From: Bacteroidota bacterium
GTDB taxonomy: Bacteria > Bacteroidota > Ignavibacteria > Kryptoniales > JAKASW01
Length of the DNA stretch: 44,152 nt
Direction of reading: 5' to 3'
Assembly (NCBI GenBank): GCA_021845665.1
Contig: JAJZVO010000037.1
Location: 1 to 44,152 of the forward strand
Every line of letters starts with the position of its first letter. The stretch's first letter is position 1. This document shows, in pieces, positions 26,772 through 35,943 of this stretch. A program made the translations under genes and the position numbers. A model generated the notes under the pieces. That model saw only the letters and a program-made list of their open reading frames with translations. It searched no databases and was not told the origin of the DNA.

Positions 26772-29177
26772 TCAGTTTCTCAGCGGCTTATTATTTTTCA
26801 ACATATATTGCATTCTTTCCTGCGTCTTCTTTTCACCGCAGAGGCTCAGGAAGGCGTCGCGTTCAAGATCAAGAAAGTACTCCTCTTCCACTTCCTGGGC
26901 CGAGGTCAAATCACCGCCGGTCAGAACATAGGCGAGCTTCTTTCCTAAGTGGTACTCATATTCGGTTATCTGGCCGGCTTCTCTCCACAGATATAATCCG
27001 AGAGTCAAGGCCGAGAGGACAGGCTGGCCGAGGGCCATGATTTTCTGACGCTCGGGAGGACGGTAGCCTTCGCTTGCCATTGCAAGGGCCGTCGTCTTGG
27101 CGTCATGAACCAAAAATTTCCCGTTCATCGAAATGCCGTCCGTCTTTCTCAGGAAGCCGAGCGTTTTAGCCTCTTCGGCGCTCGTCGCCACTTTCGCCGT
27201 GCCGATAGTCTCCAATACCTCTCTGACGAAAGGCATGAGGTCGACATCCGGGACACCCGGCGCGCGCGCAAGGCTTCTCATCAGCATCTCCTTCGTGCCG
27301 CCGCCGGCGGGTATAAGTCCGACGCCGGCTTCAACAAGTCCGATATATGTCTCAGCGGACGCTCTGACTTTCGGCGCATGCAGCGCCATCTCGCATCCCC
27401 CTCCGAGGGTCATGTTGAACGGAGCTACAACAACGGGCTTCAGAGCGTACTTAATTCGCATGTCGATCCCCTGGAACAGTCTTACGGCCTGGTCGATGTC
27501 GTCGAACTCACCTTCCTGCGCAAGCATCAAAATGAGCATCAGATTCGCGCCGGCCGAGAAGTATTTTCCCTGGTTGGCGATGACGAGAGCATCGAAATCG
27601 GTCTCAAGTTTCTTCAAACCAAACTCCGTCAACTGAAGAACATCCTCGCCGATGACGTTAGCCTTCGAATGGAATTCCACGCAGGCCACCGCATCTCCAA
27701 GATCGATAAGCGAGGCTCCCGCGTTCGATTTAATCACCTTTCCCTTTTTCGACTCCAGTCCAATGCTAATTAGTTTCTTAGGCAATGGAATTTCCCTGTA
27801 GCCTGACGAGGTGAGGTCGTAATAGAGCCGAGTTCCATTTTCTTCCTTGTAAAAGCTTTTGGCACCGGACGAAAGCATATCGATGATTCTTTGCGGAACC
27901 TGCCTCCCCTCGGATTTCATTCTCTCCACCGATTTTTCAACCCCGATCGCATCCCATGTTTCGAACGGTCCGAGTTCCCAGCCAAATCCCCACTTCATAG
28001 CGTTATCGATACTCATAATATCGTCCGCAATTTCAGGGATCCTGTTTGCACTGTAAATAAGGATCGCGGCCGTTGAATCCCAGAAGAAGTCGCCCGCCCT
28101 GTCTTTTGCGTAAGCTAGATTCCTCACGCGTTCGGACACGTCATCGAAGTTTCTTCCCAATTCTATCGATGCGAAGGACGCTTTCTTTTTCGCTCTGTAA
28201 TTCACGTCCCGATAATCGAACGTTAAAATCTCCGACTCACCTTTAGCGTTCTTTATCCGTTTGTAGAAACCGCTCCTTGTTTTCTCTCCGAGCCAATTCT
28301 TCTTCTGCATTTCCATGATAAACCCCGGTACCTTGAAGAAGTCCCTGAGTTCGTCGTCGGGTGCAGCTTCATACAGATTTTCGGCCACATGTATCAGAGT
28401 ATCCAACCCAACGATGTCGCCGGTGCGAAACGTCGCGCTCTTGGGTCTCCCGGAGGCGGGCCCTGTGATCGCATCGACCTCCTCAATAGTGTAATCGCGT
28501 TCGACCATCTTGTGGATAACGTACATCATCGCGGCCACGCCGATGCGATTGCCGATGAAGTTCGGGGTATCCTTGCAGAAGACCGTTCCCTTTCCGAGGG
28601 TCTCACCTGCAAACTCACGCATGAACGTCACGACTTCGGGGAGCGTGTCTGCCGTCGGAATCAGTTCAAGCAAATAGAGATAGCGGGGCGGGTTGAAGAA
28701 ATGCGTTCCAAGGAAATGCTTTTGGAAATCATCAGAAAGCCCGTCGGAGATTTGTGAGATCGGAATGCCGCTTGTATTGGAACTCACGATCGTCCCAGGC
28801 TTCCTCAAAGCATCGACCTTCTTCATTAAATCGCGCTTTGGCGCAAGGCTCTCGACTATGACCTCGATGACCCAGTCGACTTCCCCGACCTTGCCGAGGT
28901 CATCTTCAAAATTTCCCGGGGTTATCAGCGAGGCCTTTTCTTTTGTGAAAAAGGGAGCAGGCTTGAGTCCAAGTGCTCTTTTCAAACCGGCTGCGGCAAA
29001 CCGGTTCCTGACCGCCTTGTCCCGTATCGTAAGCCCGGCTTTCTTTTCCTCATCGTTCGGTTCGCCCGGCACGATATCGAGCAGGTACGAACTGATCCCC
29101 GCATTTGCCAGATGAGCCGCGATCTGCGCCCCCATTACCCCTGCTCCTAATACTGCAACTTTTCTGATTTGTCTCAT
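26772..29177 (-). CDS. fadN: FadN-type 3-hydroxyacyl-CoA dehydrogenase / enoyl-CoA hydratase
   Basis: This bifunctional beta-oxidation enzyme has 801 residues. The NAD-binding dehydrogenase domain comes first (VAVLGAGVMGAQIAAHLANAG at 5-25; SNTSGIPISQIS; GTHFFNPPRYLYLLELI with the catalytic His; DTPNFIGNRIG). The crotonase-type hydratase domain comes last (ANQGKYFSAGANL; MTLGGGCEMALHA; GLVEAGVGLIPAGGG). This order is the reverse of E. coli FadB and matches Bacillus FadN. ATG at 29177 is chosen because AGGA lies 8 nt upstream and it begins MRQIRKVAVLGAG; an in-frame start 27 bp earlier adds no conserved sequence. It is first of fadN-fadA-fadE and follows the acyl-CoA synthetase gene by 186 bp. 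Confidence 0.92.
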   Translation of the reverse strand: MRQIRKVAVLGAGVMGAQIAAHLANAGISSYLLDIVPGEPNDEEKKAGLTIRDKAVRNRFAAAGLKRALGLKPAPFFTKEKASLITPGNFEDDLGKVGEVDWVIEVIVESLAPKRDLMKKVDALRKPGTIVSSNTSGIPISQISDGLSDDFQKHFLGTHFFNPPRYLYLLELIPTADTLPEVVTFMREFAGETLGKGTVFCKDTPNFIGNRIGVAAMMYVIHKMVERDYTIEEVDAITGPASGRPKSATFRTGDIVGLDTLIHVAENLYEAAPDDELRDFFKVPGFIMEMQKKNWLGEKTRSGFYKRIKNAKGESEILTFDYRDVNYRAKKKASFASIELGRNFDDVSERVRNLAYAKDRAGDFFWDSTAAILIYSANRIPEIADDIMSIDNAMKWGFGWELGPFETWDAIGVEKSVERMKSEGRQVPQRIIDMLSSGAKSFYKEENGTRLYYDLTSSGYREIPLPKKLISIGLESKKGKVIKSNAGASLIDLGDAVACVEFHSKANVIGEDVLQLTEFGLKKLETDFDALVIANQGKYFSAGANLMLILMLAQEGEFDDIDQAVRLFQGIDMRIKYALKPVVVAPFNMTLGGGCEMALHAPKVRASAETYIGLVEAGVGLIPAGGGTKEMLMRSLARAPGVPDVDLMPFVREVLETIGTAKVATSAEEAKTLGFLRKTDGISMNGKFLVHDAKTTALAMASEGYRPPERQKIMALGQPVLSALTLGLYLWREAGQITEYEYHLGKKLAYVLTGGDLTSAQEVEEEYFLDLERDAFLSLCGEKKTQERMQYMLKNNKPLRN

Positions 29178-29363
29178 CTTATTGTCCTGAAGTTGATGTC
29201 TCACATCGACCGAAAGAGGTCACCGGCGAGCCAGTGTACGGTCTTATTCAGCTGGGACATGACGCCCGCCTGATGCCCGCAAATTCAACCATTAGCTTCT
29301 GATGGCCTGTTCGCAGTTGCCGGCCGTCCGGCTAACCTGGCGACCTGTTCACAATGGATATTC

Positions 29364-31142
29364 CTATTTTTCTTCGTAGAATTTATCGATTAAATCTTTG
29401 TACCTGTTTTCGACGTTGCGTCTTTTCATCTTGAGGGTGGGTGTCAGGAAATCGTCCTCGACAGTAAGCTCATCTTCTACCACGGCAAACTTCTTCACCG
29501 TCTCCCAATGTGACAATCCACTGTTGACCTCCTGGACGATCTTGTCGTACAGCGCAAGCACCTTGGGGTCCTTGATCAGGTCGGACATCGTGGAATAGAC
29601 AATCCCATTCTTTTCGGCGAAGTTTTTTAGAGCGACCATTTCCGGAAAGATTAAAGCAGCGGCGAACTTCCGCTGGTCTCCGATGACGATAGCCTTGTCG
29701 ACATAGATGCTATGTGCCAGCAGGGCTTCGATCTCCTGCGGCGCAATGAACTTGCCGCCGCTTGTCTTCAATAGATCCTTCTTCCTATCCGTTACGTAAA
29801 GGAACCCGTCCTTGTCAATGTACCCGATGTCACCTGTCCTGAACCACGTTGCGTTATAGGATGCAGACGTCGCGGAATCGTTATGATAGTAACCCATCAT
29901 GACGTTCGGTCCATCGACTAGTATCTCGCCGTCACCCGATATCTTCACTGCGACGTTAGGGATGGGAGGACCGACAGAACCGATCCTGTTTCTTTCGAGT
30001 CTATTGACGGAAATAACCGGCGAAGTTTCAGTGAGTCCGTATCCCTGCAGTACGGTAAGGCCCGCAGCACAGAAAATTCTGGCGAGGTCCGGTCTAAGGG
30101 CTGCCCCACCGCTAATGATATATCTGATCCTTCCGCCGAAGGCATGTCTGAGGTCTTTGTACACCAGGATGCTGGCAAACTTCCGCTTGATCGTGTAGCC
30201 TGAAGACATTTTCCTGTCGGCCTCAAACCGCAGCGCGAGATCGATGGCCCACCTGAACACAAACCTCTTGTACCAAGGCAGCTTCTCAACAACATGCTGT
30301 GCCTTCTCGAAAGCCTTTTCCAGCATGCGGGGAACGGTGGTCATGGAGTGCGGGCGGATCTCCAACAGGTTCTGCGGCAAAGCTTCGATCGATTCCGCAA
30401 AAAAGATGCACTCCCCGACATAGACATACAGGTAAAGCATCATCCTCTCAAAGACATGTGTGGGCGGAAGGTAACTCAACACAATGTCCTCCGCCGGATG
30501 AAAGCTGAAGAGAGAAGCACAATCTACGACATTCGAGAGGAGGTTGCGGTGAGAGAGCATCACCCCTTTCGGTTCGCCGGTCGTCCCACTTGTATATATC
30601 ACAGTGGCGATATCGTCTTCCTTCGCCTTCTTTCCCAAGTCGGCGAAAGCCCCGGGATTTTCGGCTTCAAACTTCCTTCCCCTTTCGATAAGTTCGTCCC
30701 ATGTCAGTGTGCCGTCTGAATAACGCCCCTCGGTCATGCAGACGATGAATTTGCATGCCGAACCTGCCATAGTTTCTTTCGCTCTTTCGTACAGCCGCCT
30801 GCTCCCGACGAAAATACCTTTCGCTTCAGAGTTCTTGAGGATAAAATCTACCTGGGGAAGCGCCTGCGTAACATAAATCGGAATATCCGCGGCACCCGAA
30901 AGAAGGACGGCAAAGTCGGCCATGGTCCAGTAAGCCGAACTGTCCGCATATAGGGCAATGCGGTCGCCGGATACAACACCTAGAGAGTTAAGACCGAGGG
31001 CCACGTATCCGGCCGTCTCATATACGCGGTCGGAGGAAAAGGCTTTCCACTGCCCCCCAATTTTCGAATTGAGCATCCGAGGGTTACGGAAGGACTCAAC
31101 TGAGATCTGCAGCAACTCACACAGTGTTCGTGGCGCGTTCAT
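29364..31142 (-). CDS. fadD: Long-chain fatty acyl-CoA synthetase (AMP-forming)
   Basis: This 592-residue ANL-superfamily ligase activates fatty acids with ATP and CoA, feeding the beta-oxidation genes downstream. The P-loop-like motif YTSGTTGEPKGVMLSHRN begins near residue 183. Other motifs are TTVPRMLEKAFEK (long-chain family linker), GYGLTETSPVIS, WFRTGDIGYIDKDGFLYVTDRKKDLLKTSGGKFIAPQEIE (A7-A8 region) and a C-terminal Lys region near LTPTLKMKRR. The pattern is that of the FAA1/bacterial long-chain group rather than medium-chain enzymes. The ATG at 31142 is preceded by GGGGG at 5 nt. It is divergent from the rsuA-type gene across a 360-bp region. Confidence 0.9.
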   Translation of the reverse strand: MNAPRTLCELLQISVESFRNPRMLNSKIGGQWKAFSSDRVYETAGYVALGLNSLGVVSGDRIALYADSSAYWTMADFAVLLSGAADIPIYVTQALPQVDFILKNSEAKGIFVGSRRLYERAKETMAGSACKFIVCMTEGRYSDGTLTWDELIERGRKFEAENPGAFADLGKKAKEDDIATVIYTSGTTGEPKGVMLSHRNLLSNVVDCASLFSFHPAEDIVLSYLPPTHVFERMMLYLYVYVGECIFFAESIEALPQNLLEIRPHSMTTVPRMLEKAFEKAQHVVEKLPWYKRFVFRWAIDLALRFEADRKMSSGYTIKRKFASILVYKDLRHAFGGRIRYIISGGAALRPDLARIFCAAGLTVLQGYGLTETSPVISVNRLERNRIGSVGPPIPNVAVKISGDGEILVDGPNVMMGYYHNDSATSASYNATWFRTGDIGYIDKDGFLYVTDRKKDLLKTSGGKFIAPQEIEALLAHSIYVDKAIVIGDQRKFAAALIFPEMVALKNFAEKNGIVYSTMSDLIKDPKVLALYDKIVQEVNSGLSHWETVKKFAVVEDELTVEDDFLTPTLKMKRRNVENRYKDLIDKFYEEK

Positions 31143-31502
31143 GCGACCCCCGATTTCTGGTTGTGCAATAGACTACGACCAAGTTTAAGTCAGCAACTTA
31201 CCAATTGCAATAGCCGCCGGCATTTCGGCGTAACCTGGCTGGATGTCCGGAATCATTTCATGGATTCGAAGAAAGGCCGGCGAAGTGCAGATATGGTCCT
31301 CGACAGAACAACCCAGCAGGGAAATAAAAGGAGCGCCACATTGAGAGTTTCGCGAGTTGCGTACGACCCGAAGAAGAGACATCGGTTCGATTTGGAGAAC
31401 TACATAACTTGGTCAGCGTCGACGCTTTATTTGCCCGAGCATTACGACCGAAGAAAGCAGTTGCTTGCTCCCGCCGGATCGAGCTAAATTGAGACACGCC
31501 CA
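31143..31502. other. 360-bp divergent intergenic region
   Basis: This stretch separates the acyl-CoA synthetase gene (minus) from the pseudouridine synthase gene (plus) and should hold both promoters. A short inverted repeat AAGTT...AACTT (about 31181-31199) lies 40-55 bp before the synthetase start. No FadR- or PsrA-type palindrome was recognised. An open frame of 108 codons crosses the region but is very basic, has no ribosome-binding site and matches nothing known to me, so it is not called. Confidence 0.4.
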
Positions 31503-32216
31503 ATGAAAGCTGAAAATGTATCGCTGGCCCGCGCGCTCTCTAAGCTTGGATACTGTTCTCGTTCAAGATCCGCATTCTATATAAAACACGGAAGAGTAAG
31601 TGTAAACGGGAAGTCAATCACGGATCCTTCGCTGATGGTGGACATCGATAGAGACTCAATCACAATCGATGAAGTCCGCCTTGCCAGGCTGAAGACCGTG
31701 GTTATCATGCTTCACAAGCCGACGGGTTACGTAACGACCTCCAGCGACGAGCTCTCGCGGAAGACCGTATATGATCTTGTCCCAGACGATCCTCATCTTT
31801 TCGCGGTGGGAAGACTAGATATGGATACGAGCGGTCTGCTTCTATTCACAAACGACGGAAATATCCAGGACAGGATCACCTCGCCCGAAAGGAAAGTGAG
31901 CAAGACTTATCTAGCGACTGTGAGCGGAAAAGTCGGGGCAGACAAACTTGAAAAGTTCCATAAGGGGATCGACATCGGCACCGGAATGATCGTGAAGGCG
32001 GACGAATGCAGGGTAATCTCGACCGGAATCTCCAGTACAAGCGTCGAACTGAAAATACATGAAGGTAAAAACAGGCAAGTCCGAAAAATGTTCGAAGCGA
32101 TCGGGAAGAGGGTTACGGGTTTACATCGGTCGGCAATAGGCGGACTCGAGCTCGACATCCCTGAAGGGACGTGGAGAAAACTATCCGACAACGAAATGGA
32201 AATGATATTCAGATAA
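31503..32216 (+). CDS. RsuA/RluB-family rRNA pseudouridine synthase
   Basis: This 237-residue enzyme converts specific uridines of 16S or 23S rRNA to pseudouridine. An N-terminal S4 RNA-binding domain (ALSKLGYCSRSRSAFYIKHGRVSVNGK) precedes the catalytic domain with HKPTGYVTTS and the motif GRLDMDTSGLLLFTNDG, Asp106 being the nucleophile. KTYLATVSG, EGKNRQVRKMFEAIG and L.R..IG complete the family signature. The target site (RsuA, RluB, RluE or RluF type) cannot be told from sequence. Its TAA overlaps the Nudix gene start (TAATG), so the two are translationally coupled. Confidence 0.9.
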   Translation: MKAENVSLARALSKLGYCSRSRSAFYIKHGRVSVNGKSITDPSLMVDIDRDSITIDEVRLARLKTVVIMLHKPTGYVTTSSDELSRKTVYDLVPDDPHLFAVGRLDMDTSGLLLFTNDGNIQDRITSPERKVSKTYLATVSGKVGADKLEKFHKGIDIGTGMIVKADECRVISTGISSTSVELKIHEGKNRQVRKMFEAIGKRVTGLHRSAIGGLELDIPEGTWRKLSDNEMEMIFR

Positions 32217-32689
32217 TGCCGAAAATAATTTTTGAAATAGTAGAAACGGTTCTCTTCCGCCGGAAGAGCGAACCGGAGTTTCTGGTTTTGCAGAGGTCGG
32301 ACAAAGAGACAATTTACCCGGGACTGTGGCAGATTGTGAGCGGTGGGATCGAGCCGGGCGAGAAGGCTTACGAGGCGGCGTTGCGCGAAGTGCGGGAGGA
32401 AACCGGCTTAAAGCCGATCGGCCTATACAACACGCCTCTGACTAACACATTCTACTTCTTTACGAACGATTCGGTGAACCTCAGCCCTGTTTTCGCCGCG
32501 GAAGTGGATCCGAATGAAGATGTCCGGCTGTCGGATGAACATAAAGATTTCAGATGGCTCGTCAAAGATGAGGCTATCTCCCTCCTGGTATGGCCCGGTC
32601 AGAAAAGCGCCGTCGGCATCGTAGATGAATATATTGTACGGAGGAATCCGTCCGAGGAATCCATGAAAATCCCCTTCGACCACTTATGA
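32216..32689 (+). CDS. Nudix hydrolase, NudB-like
   Basis: This 157-residue pyrophosphohydrolase has a perfect Nudix box (G43-x5-E49-x7-R57-E-V-R-E-E-T-G-L65). The preceding strand YPGLWQIVSGGIEPGE and the HKDFRWL element near residue 118 resemble dihydroneopterin-triphosphate/dATP pyrophosphatases (NudB), but substrates of Nudix enzymes are hard to predict. The ATG at 32216 overlaps the stop of the pseudouridine synthase gene; a longer in-frame start inside that gene is unlikely. It is convergent with mazG, another house-cleaning phosphohydrolase, 55 bp away. Confidence 0.88.
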   Translation: MPKIIFEIVETVLFRRKSEPEFLVLQRSDKETIYPGLWQIVSGGIEPGEKAYEAALREVREETGLKPIGLYNTPLTNTFYFFTNDSVNLSPVFAAEVDPNEDVRLSDEHKDFRWLVKDEAISLLVWPGQKSAVGIVDEYIVRRNPSEESMKIPFDHL

Positions 32690-32744
32690 GAATATATATG
32701 AGAAGCGTGAGATCCGATGATGCGAAATCCAATCCGTAACTATA

Positions 32745-33515
32745 TCAATCCTTCCGCTTGCTCTTCTCCCAGAGCTCATTCATCTGATCCAGTGTAGCAT
32801 CGTGAAGGGAGACGTTCTGTTTGTCGAGTTCATCCTCGATATACAAAAAGCGCTTCTGAAATTTCTCGGTAGCCATCCGGAGTGAACTTTCTGGATTAAC
32901 ACCGATATGTCGGGCATAATTCACGAGTGAAAAGAGCAAGTCTCCGAATTCCTCTTCTCTTCGCTTTTCGGTTCCGCCGGCGGTGACTTCCTTCAGCTCG
33001 CCAAGTTCTTCCTCGACTTTCACCCAGACTTCTTCCGCATTTCCCCAGTCGAAGCCTACTCTCGCGGCCCTGTCCTGGATCTTGTAAGCGCGCGCGAGGG
33101 CCGGAAAGGCCACCGGTATTCCGTCGAAGATGGACTCCCTCCCCGCTTCCGTCTTGATACGCTCCCAGTTTACCTTAACCTGGTCGGGAGTCTTTGCATC
33201 CACGTTGCTGAAGACGTGAGGATGCCTTTCGATCATCTTCTCAGTCTCGGCCTTAATCATCTCGACGAGCGTGAACTTTCCTTCGTCTTGAGCTATCTGC
33301 GCGTGAAGGAGGACATTGAGAAGGATGTCTCCGAGTTCTCCTTTTACGTCGTCCCATTTTTCCTGGTCGATCGCTTCAGCGAGTTCGTAGACTTCCTCGA
33401 TCGTGTAATGCCGTATCGAGCGGTTCGTCTGGACCTTATCCCATGGGCATTCTCTTCTCAACCTCCGTACGATATCTACAAATTCCTGCAGCGCGTTTTC
33501 TTCGATCTGGGTCAT
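32745..33515 (-). CDS. mazG: Nucleoside triphosphate pyrophosphohydrolase MazG
   Basis: This 256-residue protein removes non-canonical or excess NTPs by release of pyrophosphate. It has the two-domain form of MazG. The N-terminal domain starts LRRECPWDKVQTNRSIRHYTIEEVYELAEAI, with metal ligands E40/E41/E44 followed by E60 and D63 (GELGDILLNV). The second domain repeats the pattern more loosely (KVEEELGELKE...REEEFGDLLFSLVNYARH). Its ATG overlaps the stop of the upstream glycosyltransferase gene by 4 bp (ATGA). Confidence 0.93.
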   Translation of the reverse strand: MTQIEENALQEFVDIVRRLRRECPWDKVQTNRSIRHYTIEEVYELAEAIDQEKWDDVKGELGDILLNVLLHAQIAQDEGKFTLVEMIKAETEKMIERHPHVFSNVDAKTPDQVKVNWERIKTEAGRESIFDGIPVAFPALARAYKIQDRAARVGFDWGNAEEVWVKVEEELGELKEVTAGGTEKRREEEFGDLLFSLVNYARHIGVNPESSLRMATEKFQKRFLYIEDELDKQNVSLHDATLDQMNELWEKSKRKD

Positions 33516-34549
33516 TGGTCAACTCTTTTCTTCTTAAGAATTTGTTCCACATTCTCATAAGCATCCTCGGGCCTTATCAGCTTCATGCACCGAAGGTGGT
33601 CGTCTCCTTTAAGGTCGCAAAAATCCTTGTGGCAGCAATCGATCTCTCTCTTAAGCGCGACGTGGCCAAGCTCTCTCCCGTAAGGGAACCAGATGTCCGG
33701 TTCGCCCGGTCCAAATATCCCGACGGTCGGCGTCCCGACAGCGGCAGAGATGTGCATTGGTGCCGCATCGTTCGAAACATAAACGTCACAGCATGAGATA
33801 GCCGCCGCAAGCTTGCGCAGTTCGCCCGGCGGAAGCTCTATATACTTATGCCTGACGGCGGAGGAAAACTCGTCCAGGTACTTACGGTCCCTGGGACCGT
33901 AAGTCACCACGACATTGGCCCCCAGCCATTCGGACACGAGATCCGCAAGCCGCGCGAAATTCTTTGCAGGCCACACTTTCGCTGGCCATGTTGCGCCGAT
34001 ATGGAGCCCTACTACCGGTTTCCCTTTTTCCAGCCAGAGTTCCTCAAGTTGTTTTCTCGCTTCCGAGATCTCGGAACTGTCGAGATAAATGCGCGGACGT
34101 CTGAACGATTCGTTCACTCCAAGGGGTGCCAGGTATTTGAGATGGAAGGCTACCGCCGTCATCCTCCCGCGAATCTTCATCGGATGTGTGTACGTCTTCC
34201 CTCTCCAGCCGAAATCGCCCCCTATTCTCATCTCCGAACCTGAAAGGTAAATCACCAGCGCGCTCCTCGGGTTGCCGAACAAATCGATCGCAACGTCATA
34301 CTTCTCCTTGCGAAGCAGTCTGGAAACCCTGAACTGTTCGATGACGGAAGGCGCACTAAAGTCGTACTGAATGATGCGATTCAGAGCCGGGTTCCTCCGA
34401 AGAAGAGTTACGCCATCCTTATCCCCCAGATAATGAATTTCAGAGTCGGGGAATTTTTCCCGGAGGACTTCAACAACGGGCGTTGTCAGGACTATATCAC
34501 CTATGAACTTCAGGCGGCTTACGAGGATCTTCAATATGGCGTCCGCCAT
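33512..34549 (-). CDS. GT9-family glycosyltransferase, LPS heptosyltransferase-like
   Basis: This protein of up to 345 residues belongs to glycosyltransferase family 9, which adds heptose to the LPS core. The N-terminal ILVSRLKFIGDIVLTTPVVEVLREKFP is typical. The donor-binding half shows GLHIGATWPAKVWPAKNFARLADL, then VSNDAAPMHISAAVGTPTVGIFGP, as in WaaC/WaaF/RfaQ proteins. It fits with the rfaE1/rfaE2 genes in the window. A Cys-rich patch (DCCHKDFCDLKGDDHLRCM) replaces the C-terminal part, as in many relatives. ATG at 34549 overlaps the preceding gene by 19 bp. A TTG at 34534 would give a canonical MKILVSRL start and a TTGA overlap and is a serious alternative. Confidence 0.85.
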   Translation of the reverse strand: MADAILKILVSRLKFIGDIVLTTPVVEVLREKFPDSEIHYLGDKDGVTLLRRNPALNRIIQYDFSAPSVIEQFRVSRLLRKEKYDVAIDLFGNPRSALVIYLSGSEMRIGGDFGWRGKTYTHPMKIRGRMTAVAFHLKYLAPLGVNESFRRPRIYLDSSEISEARKQLEELWLEKGKPVVGLHIGATWPAKVWPAKNFARLADLVSEWLGANVVVTYGPRDRKYLDEFSSAVRHKYIELPPGELRKLAAAISCCDVYVSNDAAPMHISAAVGTPTVGIFGPGEPDIWFPYGRELGHVALKREIDCCHKDFCDLKGDDHLRCMKLIRPEDAYENVEQILKKKRVDQ

Positions 34550-35943
34550 CTGCTTACATAATAGCTCCAGAAGTCCATGTTGGAGGAAATATTTTCCACA
34601 CCATAGTACCTGTCTTCCGGGTTGTCTGTATCTCTTGTAAGCCTGAAATCGATTACGACCCGTTCATTGGTGGAAGATCGGACATACATCCACCGCTCGC
34701 TGAATGCTCCTCTGCATTCGACGAAATCAGGTGGACCGCAGACCACGTAGAACATTCCCATGGGAGTACGCCAGCCATCCATACATGTCGAGAACAATCG
34801 ATTTGCCTCGCTGACACGTCCGTAATAGTCGCTCATCTTGACCTTACCCCCGCCTTCCGACCAAAACTTTAGAAGGTTCACTTTGGTTGCAGAGTCACTA
34901 TTATCTGATGTGATCTTCCCGAGTTCTCCCGGCGAAGTGATATATCTCAATGAGTTCACCAACTGCGGGAGATCATCCGATATGTCGGGGAAGTATCTTC
35001 CTCTCACAAGAAAAGGCAGAAGACTCGCCGCAGTGATGCCCGCAGTTTCGTGAGTCGACACCTTTAGAATATAACTCCCTGCCTCGGGCCTGGGAATTCC
35101 TCCGAATATGTAAGTGAATTCTCTTTGGACTGCTACGGGTATCTGAAAGCTGTAAACATGGCATGTGTCGACCCCGAGGCGGCACGGGTCATAATTTACG
35201 GCAGAAGAAGAGAAGAGTGATCCGCCGAAGCCGGAGGGCAATCGTTCGTGGCTCTCCAGCCTGAAGACATCGAAGAAGACAGAGTCACTCGAACTGTTTT
35301 CGGAATACAATACTGTGAAGAACTTCAATGTATCCGAAAGGAGGCCTGCATTCTTCAGGATAAACGGGGTAATCCGCCTTCCATTTCCGACTGTATCGAA
35401 GCGGCCCAGCAGCAGTATATCACTCAAATATGACTGCCTTCCGGAAAGATCCGGAATTTCCTTTCGATACTTCCTGATAGCCGTCTCGCCGCTGACTTCG
35501 TCCGTGACAAAAATCTCAGCGGTGTACTTGCCCGGATTCACCCTGAAGGAAACCAGAGAAGCATCGTAAGAGCTATCGGAAAAGGAAGGATACGCTTTTC
35601 TCCACACGACCCGCTGTATTTCTCTCGAGTGGAACGGTTCACCGTCGCGGAGCAGCCGCACATTGACGGTGCAGCGGGCGCGGAACAAATCGCCGATCTT
35701 TTCAAATTTCAACCTGGCTTCCTTGAGACTCACGTAGACATCAAGCCGCTGACCGGAAGAGTCCGGCGTATGAAACAAAGCAGCGTTAAATTCAGGAAGG
35801 CTTGCCCGAGAAATCGCATGGTAATAGAAGCATTTCGGAGAGTACGAAGCGGTTTCGCTGCTCGAGCCGCAGCTCTCAAAAGCGAGAACTGCCGCGATTG
35901 CAAAGCTAAAACTCGTCGCTTTGAACGCGTTCGATGTCTGCAC
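34531..35943 (-). CDS. GWxTD-domain protein, probably exported
   Basis: This protein of about 470 residues ends in a GWxTD domain, named for the motif seen here as DGWRTPMGMFYVVCGPPD from residue 389; the usual TD is TP. The domain is found mainly in Ignavibacteria, Chlorobi, Gemmatimonadetes and related groups and has no firmly known function. The start is taken as GTG at 35943, after AGAGGG and inside the 3' end of murA (38-bp overlap). It gives a signal-like segment (TSFSFAIAAVLAFESCGSS) with a Cys at a lipoprotein-like position, although FES-C is a poor lipobox. The middle (residues ~80-360) is a beta-rich region resembling an Ig-like layout. It sits between murA and the heptosyltransferase-like gene, suggesting an envelope role. 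Function unknown. Confidence 0.75.
   Translation of the reverse strand: MQTSNAFKATSFSFAIAAVLAFESCGSSSETASYSPKCFYYHAISRASLPEFNAALFHTPDSSGQRLDVYVSLKEARLKFEKIGDLFRARCTVNVRLLRDGEPFHSREIQRVVWRKAYPSFSDSSYDASLVSFRVNPGKYTAEIFVTDEVSGETAIRKYRKEIPDLSGRQSYLSDILLLGRFDTVGNGRRITPFILKNAGLLSDTLKFFTVLYSENSSSDSVFFDVFRLESHERLPSGFGGSLFSSSAVNYDPCRLGVDTCHVYSFQIPVAVQREFTYIFGGIPRPEAGSYILKVSTHETAGITAASLLPFLVRGRYFPDISDDLPQLVNSLRYITSPGELGKITSDNSDSATKVNLLKFWSEGGGKVKMSDYYGRVSEANRLFSTCMDGWRTPMGMFYVVCGPPDFVECRGAFSERWMYVRSSTNERVVIDFRLTRDTDNPEDRYYGVENISSNMDFWSYYVSRWRTPY

Noticed and set aside
31161-31487. Open frame of 108 codons between the acyl-CoA synthetase and pseudouridine synthase genes
   Set aside because: TTG start without a Shine-Dalgarno sequence, very basic composition, no recognisable motif, and it lies across the expected promoters.
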